A stretch of 64,000 nucleotides of DNA from Betaproteobacteria bacterium (GCA_016716425.1 JADJWJ010000008.1:1-64000); one strand, 5' to 3'. Positions 6,473-15,201 are shown, numbered from the stretch's first letter. The notes: generated from the sequence alone by a model not told the origin. Translations and numbers: made by a program.

Positions 6473-7153
6473 ATGTCCCTGCTCGGCCAAGCCGCCATGC
6501 TCCTGACCTTCGACATCGCCGCGGAGGCGATCGCCGAGCACGACGACTGGCACACGCACGAGCACCTGCCGGAGCGGCTCGCGATCCCGGGCTTCCTGCG
6601 GGGCACGCGCTGGGTGGCGACGGACGGGGGACCGCGGTACATGGTGCTCTACGAGGTCGAGCGCCTGGAGACATTGGCGTCGGCCGCGTATCGCGAGCGC
6701 CTCGACCATCCGTCGCCGTGGACGCGCCGGATGATGCCCCACTACCGCGGCATGACCCGCGGGCTCTGCGCGGTCGCGCGCAGCCTGGGCGCCGGTATGG
6801 GTCACTTCGGCCTGCTGCTCCGATTCACGCCTTCGCGCGACGACGCGGACGCGATCGACGCGTGGCTCGGCGACGAAGTTCTGCCGCCACTGCCCAGGCG
6901 ATCGGGCCTCGGCAGCGCTCACCTGCTCCGCGGCGCGCTGCCGGCGCAGATGACGACGGAGCAGCGCATCCGCGGCGCCGATGCGAGCGTCGATCGCGCG
7001 ATCCTGGTCACGGGCTATGCGCAGGATGCGTTGTCGAGCCTCGCACAGTCGGACCTCGCCGCCGCCGTACTGGAACGCCGCGGCGCGACGACCGTGTCCT
7101 CGAACTCCTACCATGCGGCCTATACTCTGACCGCGCAGGAAGTGTGCAGTTGA
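6473..7153 (+). CDS. dimeric alpha/beta-barrel (EthD-like) protein
   Basis: This 226-residue protein appears to hold two ferredoxin-like repeats: HDDWHTHEHLPERLAIPGFL with MVLYEVERLETLAS in the first, and a similar LLLRFTPSRDDADAIDAWL unit in the second. The pattern DDWHTHEHLPE and PGFLRGTRW recalls EthD and DUF4286-type proteins. GAGGA 8 bp upstream supports ATG 6473. No enzymatic residue can be assigned. Confidence 0.6.
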   Translation: MSLLGQAAMLLTFDIAAEAIAEHDDWHTHEHLPERLAIPGFLRGTRWVATDGGPRYMVLYEVERLETLASAAYRERLDHPSPWTRRMMPHYRGMTRGLCAVARSLGAGMGHFGLLLRFTPSRDDADAIDAWLGDEVLPPLPRRSGLGSAHLLRGALPAQMTTEQRIRGADASVDRAILVTGYAQDALSSLAQSDLAAAVLERRGATTVSSNSYHAAYTLTAQEVCS

Positions 7154-7283
7154 CCGATTGTCACGGTGGCCCGGCAGCGGAAGTGCCGGTGGTCGACATC
7201 TCCGGCACTTCGCGGGCACATGCACTTCGGCGCCGGGAGCGACCGCCGGTCGGTCGTCATCGACTCCTTCCATCGCGCCCGTG

Positions 7284-7658
7284 ATGCCGCTCGAACCCAC
7301 CGAAGACGACCGCCGCGCGCTGACGCGGCTGGAAGAGGCGATGTGGCGCGAGGAGTCGCGCTTCGACCCCGCGTTCATGGAACGGCACCTGGCGCCGGAC
7401 TTCTTCGAGTTCGGCCGCTCCGGGCGGACGTACACGCGCGCGCAGTCGCTCGCGGTTCCGCGCCAGCCGACCGACGCGGTGCTGCCCTTGCCGAACCTGT
7501 GCATCCGCCTGCTCGACGCGGACACGGCGCACGTCACCTACTTCAGCGCGGTGACCTGCGACGGCGTGGTGGAGCACGCGCGGCGCAGCTCGATCTGGTC
7601 GCGCACGCCGCAGGGCTGGCTCCTGCGCTTCCACCAGGGAACGCCGTACGAGCGATGA
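7284..7658 (+). CDS. DUF4440 / NTF2-like protein
   Basis: The 124-residue product has the SnoaL/DUF4440 pattern: an N-terminal helix ALTRLEEAMWREE, HLAPDFFEFGRSGRTYTRAQ, then strands IRLLDADTAHVTYFSAV and SSIWSRTPQGWLLRFHQGTP. Such cone-shaped proteins bind small molecules or act as isomerases; the role here is unknown. ATG 7284 is the first Met of the homologous part. Confidence 0.75.
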   Translation: MPLEPTEDDRRALTRLEEAMWREESRFDPAFMERHLAPDFFEFGRSGRTYTRAQSLAVPRQPTDAVLPLPNLCIRLLDADTAHVTYFSAVTCDGVVEHARRSSIWSRTPQGWLLRFHQGTPYER

Positions 7659-7797
7659 ATTCCGGGGACTGCGCAGCGAGACATGCACGACGGGGCGCGA
7701 CCGGCGCCGCGAGCGAACGATCGCGCACGCGGCAGCAGCGCCGCGCCCGCGCGCCGGGTCGCACGCGGGCTCCGGCGTTCCCGCAGGGAGGCGCGTC

Positions 7798-8199
7798 ATG
7801 CTGAAGACCTACCGTGGCAGTTGTCACTGCGGCGCCGTCCGCTTCGAGGCCGACCTCGACCTCGCGCAGCCGACGTACCGCTGCAACTGCTCGATCTGCC
7901 GCAGGACCCGCTTCTGGGCGGCGGTGGTGAGGCCGGACGGCTTTCGCCTGCTGGCGGGCGAAACGGAGTTGACGCAATACCTGTTCAACACGCGGAAGAA
8001 CCATCACTATTTCTGCCGGCGCTGCGGGGTGCGCGCGTTCGGTGTCGGCAACGAGACGCCGGTCGGCAGGATGTACGGGGTCAACCTCGGCTGCCTCGAC
8101 GACGTCTCCGACGAGGAGCTCGCGCGCGTTCCGGTCACGTTCGTGGACGGCCGCAACGACCGATGGCAAAGTGCGCCGGAATTCTTCGGCCATTTGTGA
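7798..8199 (+). CDS. GFA (CENP-V/GFA) family zinc protein, copy 1
   Basis: The 133-residue protein carries the GFA zinc ligands in order: GSCHCGAVRF, CNCSICRRT and YFCRRCGVRAF. The family was named for glutathione-dependent formaldehyde-activating enzyme but most members are uncharacterised. GGGAGG about 5 bp upstream fixes ATG 7798. It is one of five GFA genes in the window (others near 21220, 58141, 60392 and 61137), which differ outside the Cys motifs. Confidence 0.85.
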   Translation: MLKTYRGSCHCGAVRFEADLDLAQPTYRCNCSICRRTRFWAAVVRPDGFRLLAGETELTQYLFNTRKNHHYFCRRCGVRAFGVGNETPVGRMYGVNLGCLDDVSDEELARVPVTFVDGRNDRWQSAPEFFGHL

Positions 8200-8292
8200 G
8201 CGCGGCGCCGATGGCACCGGCGCGGCAGCACGACAGCGCGCCCGATCCGTCCGGCACCGGACGGGCGGCGCGCACGAGGGAGGGTCGCCGGC

Positions 8293-9090
8293 ATGGTGCG
8301 GGTAATTCTCGCGGGGGCGACGGGCTGGGCCGGCTCCGAGCTTGCCCGCGCGATCGCGAAGACGCCGGACCTGGTCCTGACGGCGGCGGTCGCGCGCAGG
8401 CAGGCGGGACGTTCGCTGGGCGAGGTGCTGGGCGAGCCGCGCGTCACCGCGCGCATCCACGCCTGCGCCGCGGACGCGCTCGCCAGCCCGTGCGACGTGT
8501 TCGTCGAGTACACGAAGCCGGACAGCGCCAGGGGCAACATCCTGGCCGCGCTGTACCACGGCGCGCACGTCGTGGTGGGAACCTCGGGCCTCACGGAAGC
8601 CGACTTCGGAGCGATCGACGCGGCGGCGCGCCAGCGGCAGCGCGGCGTGCTCGCCTGCGGCAACTTCGCGCTGACGGTCGTGCTGCTGCAGAAGTTCGCC
8701 GAGGCCGCGGCGCGCCTCATCCCGCAGTGGGAGATCATCGACTACGCGCACGACGACAAGCCGGACGCGCCCAGCGGCACCGCGCGCGAGCTCGCGTTCC
8801 GATTGTCGCGGGTGCGCGCCCCGGAGCCCACGATCCCGGTGGCGGACACGGTCGGTACGCGCGAGGCCCGCGGCGCCACGGTGTCCGCGTCGCAGGTCCA
8901 CTCCATCCGCCTGCCAGGGTACGTGATCAGCGCCGAGGTCGTCTTCGGAATGCCGGACCAGCGGCTGTCGCTTCGCCACGACTCGGGCAACAGCGCCCGC
9001 CCGTACTCGGACGGCGCGCTGCTCGCGATCCGGAAGGTGGGCACGCTGGTCGGCCTGCATCGCGGCCTCGACTCGGTGCTCGACCTTTGA
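8293..9090 (+). CDS. dihydrodipicolinate reductase (DapB)-family protein
   Basis: This 265-residue protein has an N-terminal NAD(P)-binding Rossmann motif ILAGATGWAGSELARAI, the DapB central part VVVGTSGLTEADF, and IIDYAHDDKPDAPSGTARE. That stretch keeps the catalytic His and Lys spacing (H-x-x-K) and the DAPSGTA loop. The usual HHxxK form is changed to YAHDDK, and the N-terminal half is divergent, so it may be a paralogue with another imine or keto substrate rather than the lysine-pathway enzyme. It is not next to other lysine genes. Confidence 0.75.
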   Translation: MVRVILAGATGWAGSELARAIAKTPDLVLTAAVARRQAGRSLGEVLGEPRVTARIHACAADALASPCDVFVEYTKPDSARGNILAALYHGAHVVVGTSGLTEADFGAIDAAARQRQRGVLACGNFALTVVLLQKFAEAAARLIPQWEIIDYAHDDKPDAPSGTARELAFRLSRVRAPEPTIPVADTVGTREARGATVSASQVHSIRLPGYVISAEVVFGMPDQRLSLRHDSGNSARPYSDGALLAIRKVGTLVGLHRGLDSVLDL

Positions 9091-9170
9091 CCGGGGCGCG
9101 ATGATGCGTGTTGCCGCGACGACCGCCGGCGCCGGGCGCGGATCGGCGTTGTCCCGATGACGAGCGCGCG

Positions 9171-9743
9171 ATGACCGATCCCATCCTCCTCGACCTGCCG
9201 GCGGGTGTCGAGACCGACCGACTGATCCTGCGGTCGCCGCGCGCAGGCGACGGCGAGATGCTGCACGCGGCGATCGCGGAATCGCTGCCCGAGCTTCGCC
9301 GCTATCTCGCGTCGCTGCCGTGGGTCGCCGGCGAGCAGACGATTGCGTCGGCGGAGGCGTGGTGCCGCAACTCCGAAGCGAATTTCCTGGCGCGGCGCGA
9401 CCTGCCGTTTCTCGTGCTGGAGCGGACGACCGGCGAGCTCGTCGGCGCCGCGGGCCTGCACCGGACCGTGTGGAGCACGCCCAAGACGGAGATCGGGTAC
9501 TGGGGCCGCACGTCGAGGGCGCGCAACGGGTTCATGCGCGAAGCGGTCGCGGCGCTCGCGCGCTACGCCTTTGCCCACTTGCGCGTGGTGCGGATCGAGA
9601 TCGTCACCGATGAGGACAACGCACCCTCCCGCCGCCTCGCCGAGCGCTGCGGGTTCGCGCTCGAAGGTGTGCTGCGCAACGAGCGTCGGGCGCCGGACGG
9701 CACGCTGCGCAACACGTGCATCTACGCGCGCACCAGCCCATGA
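9171..9743 (+). CDS. RimJ/RimL-type GNAT acetyltransferase
   Basis: The 190-residue protein fits the RimJ/RimL (Acetyltransf_3) subfamily: ETDRLILRSPRAGDGEMLHA at the N-terminus, TTGELVGAAGLHR, TEIGYWGRTSRARNGFMREA in the acetyl-CoA site and EDNAPSRRLAERCGFALEGVLRNE at the end. The usual GRG loop is altered to ARNGFM. It is probably a protein or small-molecule acetyltransferase. ATG 9171 is the only in-frame Met before the LILR motif. Confidence 0.85.
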   Translation: MTDPILLDLPAGVETDRLILRSPRAGDGEMLHAAIAESLPELRRYLASLPWVAGEQTIASAEAWCRNSEANFLARRDLPFLVLERTTGELVGAAGLHRTVWSTPKTEIGYWGRTSRARNGFMREAVAALARYAFAHLRVVRIEIVTDEDNAPSRRLAERCGFALEGVLRNERRAPDGTLRNTCIYARTSP

Positions 9744-9818
9744 GCTGGCGCGTCGCGTTCGCCGCCTGACGCGGCGGCATGTGCCGCGCGCGATCGACTC
9801 CGCCTCGAAAGCCGCATC

Positions 9819-10196
9819 GTGCTCCATCGCCTCTCCGCGAACCTCGTGCTGCTGCTGCACTTCGCATTCGTGCTGATCGCCGTGTTCGGCGCGTTCGGCG
9901 TGCTGCTCGATCCGCGCTGGGCGTGGATCCACGTGCCGGTCGTCGTCTGGTCGTCGGTCGTGAACCTTGCCGGGTGGACCTGCCCGCTCACGCCCCTCGA
10001 GAACCGGTTCCGCGCCGCCGCGCACGGCGCCGGGTACGAAGGCGGATTCGTCCAGCACTACATCGGGTCCGTCGTCTACCCGCAGGGGATGCCGCGCCGG
10101 CTCGAACTGGTCGCGGGCGTGTCGGTGGCGGTCTGGAACGCCGTGCTGTACACCGGCCTCTGGGTGTGGCTTTCGCGCGGGACGTCCGGGCACTGA
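9819..10196 (+). CDS. DUF2784 membrane protein, copy 1
   Basis: The 125-residue protein has four membrane segments and the DUF2784 core: LVLLLHFAFVLIAVFGAFG, LDPRWAWIHV, GWTCPLTPLENRFR, and GYEGGFVQHYIGSVVYPQGM. The CPLTPLEN sequence is the family hallmark. It starts at GTG 9819. A paralogue is at 30003-30377. Function unknown. The next GNAT gene follows after 5 bp, which suggests cotranscription. Confidence 0.85.
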   Translation: MLHRLSANLVLLLHFAFVLIAVFGAFGVLLDPRWAWIHVPVVVWSSVVNLAGWTCPLTPLENRFRAAAHGAGYEGGFVQHYIGSVVYPQGMPRRLELVAGVSVAVWNAVLYTGLWVWLSRGTSGH

Positions 10197-10201
10197 CGCG
10201 C

Positions 10202-10669
10202 ATGGATATGCCGCTGCAGATCCGGCTCGACGACCTGTCCGGCCCCGAGGTCCGCGCGCTGCTCGACGAGCACCTGCGGAGCATGCACAGCATTTCGCCC
10301 CCCGAGAGCGTCCACGCGCTGGACCTCGGCGGCCTGCGCGCGCCGGAGATCTCGTTCTGGACCGCCTGGTCGGGGGCGCGACTGCTGGGCTGCGGCGCGC
10401 TCAAGGAACTCGACCCCCGCCACGGCGAGGTCAAGTCGATGCGGACCGCCGTCGCGGATCGCCGCAGCGGGGTCGCACGCGCGCTGCTCACGCACATCGT
10501 CGCCGAGGCGCAGCGCCGGCAGTACGCGCGACTGAGCCTCGAGACGGGATCGCAAAGCGCGTTCGCTGCAGCGCGCAGGCTGTACGAGCGCTTCGGCTTC
10601 GGTTACTGTCCGCCGTTCGAGGGGTACGTCGAGGATCCCAACAGCGTGTTCATGTCGCGGCGCCTGTGA
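10202..10669 (+). CDS. GNAT-family N-acetyltransferase (YafP/PhnO-like)
   Basis: This 155-residue protein shows IRLDDLSGPEVRALLDEHL, SGARLLGCGALKELDPRHGEVKSM, an acetyl-CoA loop AVADRRSGVARALLTHI, and SQSAFAAARRLYERFGFGYC with a final PFEGYVEDPNSVFMSRRL. The ELDPRHGEVKSM and final FM-x-R-x-L are typical of the YsnE/PhnO-like GNAT group. It begins 5 bp after the DUF2784 gene. Confidence 0.85.
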   Translation: MDMPLQIRLDDLSGPEVRALLDEHLRSMHSISPPESVHALDLGGLRAPEISFWTAWSGARLLGCGALKELDPRHGEVKSMRTAVADRRSGVARALLTHIVAEAQRRQYARLSLETGSQSAFAAARRLYERFGFGYCPPFEGYVEDPNSVFMSRRL

Positions 10670-10917
10670 CACTCGCGCCCACCTATCGGAAGGCTCGCAC
10701 GCAGGCCGCTGCGGCGATCGCCACCGCACCCCGGCCGATGATCGCTCTCATCGCGTGCCACCTGGAGGCGTTCGCCGCGCTCGCCGCCGTCCACCGCGGC
10801 AGCGCGGACGACCGCGTCGCGCCCGGCTTCCGGCCAGGACACGAGGCCGCGGCGGGCGCGCGCCCCGTACCGATCCCCGCGCGCCCGCCGCGCCGCGTCT
10901 CCGCCTAGCAGGCGCGC

Positions 10918-11589
10918 GTGTTCGTCGGCCACATTGGCGCCGGGCTCGCCATCGGATCCGTCGAACGCCGCGTCAATGTTGGCGCGTTCGTCGCGGCGGC
11001 GCTGCTGCTCGACATCGTGTTGTGGAGCTTCGTTCTGCTCGGCCGGGAGTCCGTCGTCATCCCCGCCGACTTCGCGCGCACGCACCAGCCCGAGTTCGAC
11101 TTTCCGTTCTCGCACGGGCTCGCCGCCGCCATCGCGTGGTCAACACTCGCGGGGGCATTCGCGTGGATCGCGTCCGCGCGTCTGCCGGCATTGCGCGTTC
11201 GGGTCGCGTTGCTCGCGGCGGCGGCCGTGTTCTCGCACTGGCTGCTCGACGTGCTCGTGCACCGGCCGGAGATGCCGGTCGCCGGCGCCGACTCGGCCAT
11301 GCTCGGCCTCGCGCTGTGGGACAGCATGGCCGTCGCGCTCGCCGTGGAAGCGGCGCTGGTCGTGGCCGGCCTTCTGCTGTACGTGCGCGACAGCGGACTT
11401 GCGCGTAGACGCACCGTCGCGCTCGCCGCGCTCGTCCTCGTCACGCTGGCGTTCACGGTCGCCGGCATGACGATCGCTCCGCCGCCGCCGTCCGCGCAGG
11501 CGATGGCCGCGACCTCGCTCGTCACCATTGCCGTCGTGGTCGCGCTGATCGGCTGGCTTGCGCGACGCCCGCCCGCCGCGACACGATGA
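10918..11589 (+). CDS. multipass membrane protein, YdjM-like
   Basis: This 223-residue protein has about six hydrophobic segments. Conserved-looking His/Asp positions (VGHIGAGLA, FPFSHGLAAA, FSHWLLDVLVHRPE) lie at membrane edges, as in YdjM/DUF457-like membrane hydrolases, but the match is loose. It starts at GTG 10918. Its stop overlaps the ATG of the next GNAT gene (ATGA), so the two are translationally coupled. The 248 bp upstream hold no gene I can support. Confidence 0.6.
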   Translation: MFVGHIGAGLAIGSVERRVNVGAFVAAALLLDIVLWSFVLLGRESVVIPADFARTHQPEFDFPFSHGLAAAIAWSTLAGAFAWIASARLPALRVRVALLAAAAVFSHWLLDVLVHRPEMPVAGADSAMLGLALWDSMAVALAVEAALVVAGLLLYVRDSGLARRRTVALAALVLVTLAFTVAGMTIAPPPPSAQAMAATSLVTIAVVVALIGWLARRPPAATR

Positions 11590-12059
11590 ACGTCACGCTG
11601 CGCGAGATCACCGCGGACACGGTCCGGCAGGTCAACCGGCTGAACGTGAAGCCGGACCAGCAGGGACTCGTCGCGCGCAATTCGGAGTCTCTCTCGCAGG
11701 CATTGTTCTGCCCGGAGGCGTGGTACCGCGCCATCTACGCCGACGGCGAGCCGGTCGGGTTCGTCATGCTCTACGACGAGTCGCTGCGCGCCGCGCCGCC
11801 CGCGCAGCCGCAGGCGTACCTCTGGCGCCTCATGGTCGACGCGCGGTTCCAGGGGCGCGGCATCGGTGCCGCGGCGCTGGAGCAGGTGATCGCGCACGTG
11901 CGCGCCAGGGGCGTGTTCGCGTCGCTGTTCGTGTCGTACGTCCCGGGCCCGCAGAGCCCCGAAGGGTTCTACCTGCGCGCGGGGTTCCGGCACACCGGCA
12001 AGGTCGACGAAGGCGAGGTCGTGCTGGAACTGCCGCTGTCCCCGCCCGCAGGCCCGTAG
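11586..12059 (+). CDS. GNAT-family N-acetyltransferase (SpeG/PaiA-like)
   Basis: The 157-residue protein begins MNVTLREITADTVRQVNRLN and has FVMLYDES, the stretch YLWRLMVDARFQGRGIGAAAL (split across strand and loop) with the acetyl-CoA loop FQGRGIGAAA, and SPEGFYLRAGFRHTGKVDEGEVVLEL. The YLWRLMVD and final GEVVLEL resemble diamine/polyamine acetyltransferases (SpeG, PaiA, BltD). Its start overlaps the preceding membrane-protein gene by 4 bp. Confidence 0.8.
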   Translation: MNVTLREITADTVRQVNRLNVKPDQQGLVARNSESLSQALFCPEAWYRAIYADGEPVGFVMLYDESLRAAPPAQPQAYLWRLMVDARFQGRGIGAAALEQVIAHVRARGVFASLFVSYVPGPQSPEGFYLRAGFRHTGKVDEGEVVLELPLSPPAGP

Positions 12060-12073
12060 GCGGCGGGGTCCGG

Positions 12074-12583
12074 ATGGACTCGATGCGCATCCGCGCCGAG
12101 CGCCCGGGCGACCACGCGGCGATCGCCGCCGTCATCGAGCGCGCGTTCGCGAACCACCCGTTCAGCGACCACACCGAGCAGCGCATCGTCGCGGCGCTGC
12201 GCGACGCCCACGCGCTCGCGGTCTCGCTGGTCGCCGACGAGGCCCACGCAGTCGCGGCACACGCCGCCGCGTCGCGCGTCGCCATCGCCGACGGTACGCC
12301 GGACTGGTACGGCCTCGGTCCGGTCGCGGTCGATCCCCCGTACCAGCGGCAAGGGTTCGGCACGGCGCTGGTCGAGGCGACGTTGCGCCGGCTGCGCGAC
12401 CTCGGCGCGGCGGGCTGCGTGGTGGTCGGCGACGCCGCGTACTACCGGCGCTTCGGCTTCGGCCCCGGCCGCGGACTCGTGCTTGCCGGCGTTCCGCCGG
12501 AGCACTTCATGGCGATGTCGTTCGCCGGCGGGTGGCCCGAAGGCGAAGTCGCCTATCACGCCGCGTTCGGCGGCGGCGACTGA
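12074..12583 (+). CDS. GNAT-family N-acetyltransferase (YhbS-like)
   Basis: The 169-residue protein fits the YhbS group: IRAERPGDHAAIAAVIERAF, GLGPVAVDPPYQRQGFGTALVEATL with the acetyl-CoA loop, VVVGDAAYYRRFGFGPGRGL and PPEHFMAMSF. It starts at ATG 12074, 14 bp after the previous GNAT gene, so the genes from 10918 on are likely one transcript. Substrate unknown. Confidence 0.85.
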   Translation: MDSMRIRAERPGDHAAIAAVIERAFANHPFSDHTEQRIVAALRDAHALAVSLVADEAHAVAAHAAASRVAIADGTPDWYGLGPVAVDPPYQRQGFGTALVEATLRRLRDLGAAGCVVVGDAAYYRRFGFGPGRGLVLAGVPPEHFMAMSFAGGWPEGEVAYHAAFGGGD

Positions 12584-12659
12584 CGGCGCGGGCGAACCGC
12601 TGCGCGGCGTCAGGCCACCCCCGATTGCGCCGGACCCTGCGCCGAACGAGAATGCGCCG

Positions 12660-13115
12660 ATGGCCGATCCCATCACGATCTCGCGCCACGACGACTGCCC
12701 CGCGGCCGAGGCAGGCATCGTCGACGCCGGACTGGGCAACGCCAACGACGCCGCCGCGCCGCTGCACGAGGTCAGGCCGATCTCGTGCTTCGCGCGCCTC
12801 CCCTCGGGCGAGGTGATCGGCGGCGCCGTAGGCCGCACGTGGGGAGCGTGCTGCGAGCTGCAGCAGTTGTGGGTGAGCCCGCCGCATCGCCGCCGCGGCC
12901 TCGGCGCACGGCTGATCGGCGAGTTCGAGGCGCACGCGCGGGCGCGCGGATGCGCGCAGTTCTACCTCGAGACGTTCAGCTTCCAGGCGCCGTCGCTGTA
13001 TCGCGCGCTGGGCTACGTGACGGCGTACGAGCACGCCGTCTACCCGCACGGCATCGTCAAGTACGTGATGGTGAAGGCCGCGCCGGGAACTACTCCGAGT
13101 ACTGCATCACCATGA
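12660..13115 (+). CDS. GNAT-family N-acetyltransferase
   Basis: The 151-residue protein shows ELQQLWVSPPHRRRGLGARLIGEFEAHA (beta-4, acetyl-CoA loop and helix), then LETFSFQAPSLYRALGYVTAYE, the common ending of small GNAT enzymes. Its last 26 bp overlap the convergent VOC gene. The C-terminal tail (APGTTPSTASP) is therefore constrained by the other strand and may not be functional. Confidence 0.8.
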   Translation: MADPITISRHDDCPAAEAGIVDAGLGNANDAAAPLHEVRPISCFARLPSGEVIGGAVGRTWGACCELQQLWVSPPHRRRGLGARLIGEFEAHARARGCAQFYLETFSFQAPSLYRALGYVTAYEHAVYPHGIVKYVMVKAAPGTTPSTASP

Positions 13116-13857
13116 ACGGCACGCCCTGCGGCGAAACGATGCCGCAGAAGCGGCCCACGCCCGGCACGTCCATCGGCGGGATGTACACGGTGGCGCCGAG
13201 CGCCGGCGCGTCGCGCGCGACCGCGTCTGCGTCGTCGACGGTGAAGTACGTGCCCCAGTGCGGCGAGAGCTCGCCCATGTCCGGCGTGATCGCCATCATG
13301 CCGCCGACGTAGGCGTCGCCGAGCTTGAACAGCGTGTACGTGAAGTCGTCCATCGGCATCGGCTCGATGATCCAGCCGAACAGCGCCGAGTAGAACTTCG
13401 CCGCGCGGTCGACGTCGGTCGTCATCGACTCGAACCAGCTCGGTGCACCGCGCAGGCTGCTGTCGGCGTCCATGCCCTCGCCTTGCTTCGGCTCCCACAC
13501 GTCGAATGCCGCGCCGTTGGGGTCGAAGCAGACGGCCATCCGGCCCTGGTCGAAGATATCGAACGCCGGCTGCGCAGTGCCGCCCAGCGCCTTCACGCGC
13601 TCGACCGTCGCATCGGCGCTGCCGACCTTCACCATCACGCCGATGTGCGGCGGCGTCCCGGGCGGCGTCTGCGGGCTCGCGAGGTCGAACAGCCCGCCCA
13701 CGTCGCGCCCGCCCACCTGCACGCGGTGGCCCACACCCGGCATCTCGACGTACGTCCAGCCGAGCAGACGCGCGTAGAACTCGCGTGCCGCGTCCGGCTG
13801 CGGCGTGAGCATGTTGATCCAGCAGAACTCCCCAATCTTGCGGATTCCGGTGGCCAT
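13090..13857 (-). CDS. two-domain VOC (glyoxalase/bleomycin-resistance fold) protein
   Basis: The 255-residue protein has two vicinal-oxygen-chelate modules: residues about 8-125 (FCWINMLTPQPDAAREFYAR to CFDPNGAAFDVWEP) and 135-254 (PSWFESMTTDVDRAAKFYSA to IVSPQGVPFMVMQY). This layout is common in actinobacterial and proteobacterial VOC proteins related to hydroxylase-linked or glyoxalase-like enzymes. AAAGGAGAA lies 7 bp before the ATG. No specific substrate can be assigned. Confidence 0.8.
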   Translation of the reverse strand: MATGIRKIGEFCWINMLTPQPDAAREFYARLLGWTYVEMPGVGHRVQVGGRDVGGLFDLASPQTPPGTPPHIGVMVKVGSADATVERVKALGGTAQPAFDIFDQGRMAVCFDPNGAAFDVWEPKQGEGMDADSSLRGAPSWFESMTTDVDRAAKFYSALFGWIIEPMPMDDFTYTLFKLGDAYVGGMMAITPDMGELSPHWGTYFTVDDADAVARDAPALGATVYIPPMDVPGVGRFCGIVSPQGVPFMVMQYSE

Positions 13858-14019
13858 CGGCACGTTCTCCTTTCCGGTGTGCGACGCGGCCGCGCGCGCA
13901 TCGGCACGGTGTCCCGGTGCGCACGGGCGGCGGCGGGCATCGAGTCTCGCACAGCGCGCCGAGGGTGCAAAGGTGTATCGTCGCGCGACGCAACGTCCCG
14001 CAGCCGATCCCGTACCTCC

Positions 14020-14559
14020 ATGCCGAAAGCAGTGACCATGCGCACGATCGACGGTGACGGCTTCGCGCTGGAGCCGCAGGTGGCCGCGCACGCCGAAGCG
14101 ATGTTCGTCGTGCTCGGCGACCCTGCGATCTACGAGCACGAGAACGCCCCGCCGGAGTCGGTCGAGTGGCTGCGCACCCGGTTCCGCCGCCTGGAGACGC
14201 GGCGCTCGGCGGACGGGCGCGAGCGGTGGCTGAACTGGGTGGTCCGTCTGCCCGACGGCCGACTCGCCGGGTACGTGCAGGCGACCGTGGGCGAGGACGG
14301 GTCGGCGGGCATTGCCTACGAGCTCGCGAGCGCCCACTGGGGCCGCGGGCTCGGCACGCGCTGCGTCCAGGCCATGATCGGCGAACTGCGTGCGCACTAC
14401 GGCGTGCACACGCTGACCGCCGTGTTGAAGCGCAGCAATGCGCGGTCGCTGCGGCTGCTCGAGCGGCTCGGGTTCGTGCCGGCGCCGGACGCGTTGCGCG
14501 CCGTCCACGGCGTCGAGCCGGACGAGCTCATCCTGCAGCGCGCCGCCGCGCCAGGCTGA
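14020..14559 (+). CDS. GNAT-family N-acetyltransferase (RimJ/RimL-type)
   Basis: The 179-residue protein (173 if it starts at ATG 14038) shows NWVVRLPDGRLAGYVQATV, GIAYELASAHWGRGLGTRCV with the acetyl-CoA loop, and LKRSNARSLRLLERLGFVPA, the RimJ/RimL pattern. It is divergent from the VOC gene, with 162 bp between. The C-terminal DELILQ matches the usual last strand. Confidence 0.85.
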   Translation: MPKAVTMRTIDGDGFALEPQVAAHAEAMFVVLGDPAIYEHENAPPESVEWLRTRFRRLETRRSADGRERWLNWVVRLPDGRLAGYVQATVGEDGSAGIAYELASAHWGRGLGTRCVQAMIGELRAHYGVHTLTAVLKRSNARSLRLLERLGFVPAPDALRAVHGVEPDELILQRAAAPG

Positions 14560-14576
14560 GCATCGGGTCCCGCGCC

Positions 14577-14843
14577 GTGGGGTTCCTGATCGCCTTCCCG
14601 TGGGCCGCGTTCGTGGTCGCTGCGGCATTTGCCCTGCTGTGGCGATGGCGACGCGCGCGCACCGCCGCCGCCGCCGCGCTCGCGTGGGCCGCGTACGGGG
14701 TCTACGAGTGCCTGGTCTACACGCGCGTGCTGTGCAGCGGCGAGTGCAACATCCGCGTCGATCTGCTGCTGTTCTACCCGGTGCTGCTCGCCGTGTCGCT
14801 GGTCGCGGTGTGGGCCGGCGTCCGGGCCGCCCGGACGGGTTGA
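14577..14843 (+). CDS. small membrane protein
   Basis: The 88-residue product has three hydrophobic segments (FLIAFPWAAFVVAAAFALLW, AAAAALAWAAYGVYECLVY, LLLFYPVLLAVSLVAVWAG) and a short loop with two Cys (RVLCSGECNIRVD). The GTG start at 14577 is the best in-frame choice; no strong ribosome-binding site is seen. It follows the GNAT gene after 17 bp. I recognise no named family. Confidence 0.55.
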   Translation: MGFLIAFPWAAFVVAAAFALLWRWRRARTAAAAALAWAAYGVYECLVYTRVLCSGECNIRVDLLLFYPVLLAVSLVAVWAGVRAARTG

Positions 14844-14917
14844 GCGGGGGCCCGGCGGCGGCAGTCGCGCGAACCCGCGGCCCGGGGTGACTCGCCCCGC
14901 ATTGCTCCCGTCGCGCA

Positions 14918-14950
14918 TCTAACGCGCGTCTAACGGCCCTGCCGCATGCT
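14918..14950 (+). promoter_or_regulatory. SARP-type direct repeats and -10-like element, copy 1
   Basis: TCTAACG occurs at 14918-14924 and again at 14929-14935, a period of 11 bp (one helical turn). Nine bp later lies CATGCT (14945-14950), a weak -10. The same layout and spacing occur at 19097-19129 on the other side of the SARP-like regulator. It reads toward the gene at 14983. Confidence 0.55.
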
Positions 14951-14982
14951 GGCGCCCTGGTCTCGCAGGAGCGCAAGCCGCC

Positions 14983-15201
14983 ATGCAGCACCACGACGTC
15001 TTCATCGTTCATGTCTGGACCGACGAGCTTGCGTCGTGCGCGTTTCGCGCGTCGGCGCAGAGGGCCGGCACCGACGAATCGGCGTGGTTCACCAACAGCG
15101 GCGCACTCGTACGCTACCTGGCGACCTGCGGTTGCGCGGCCATGGAGGACACCGATGGTGCACGCGCCGGAGATGCCACGCAGCCGCGGCCGCCGGGATG
15201 A
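14983..15201 (+). CDS. small protein of unknown function downstream of the SARP-type site
   Basis: This is a 72-residue protein, MQHHDVFIVHVWTDELASCA and onward, with three Cys (SCAF, TCGC) and a hydrophilic tail. AGGAG at 14967-14971 lies 11 bp before the ATG. It begins about 30 bp after the predicted promoter and is followed after 41 bp by a secreted-protein gene, so the two may be one transcript. No family is recognised; coding status rests on context. Confidence 0.5.
   Translation: MQHHDVFIVHVWTDELASCAFRASAQRAGTDESAWFTNSGALVRYLATCGCAAMEDTDGARAGDATQPRPPG

Noticed and set aside
10670..10908. Small plus-strand frame between a GNAT gene and the YdjM-like gene
   Set aside because: No ribosome-binding site or homology; composition is what any high-GC stretch gives.
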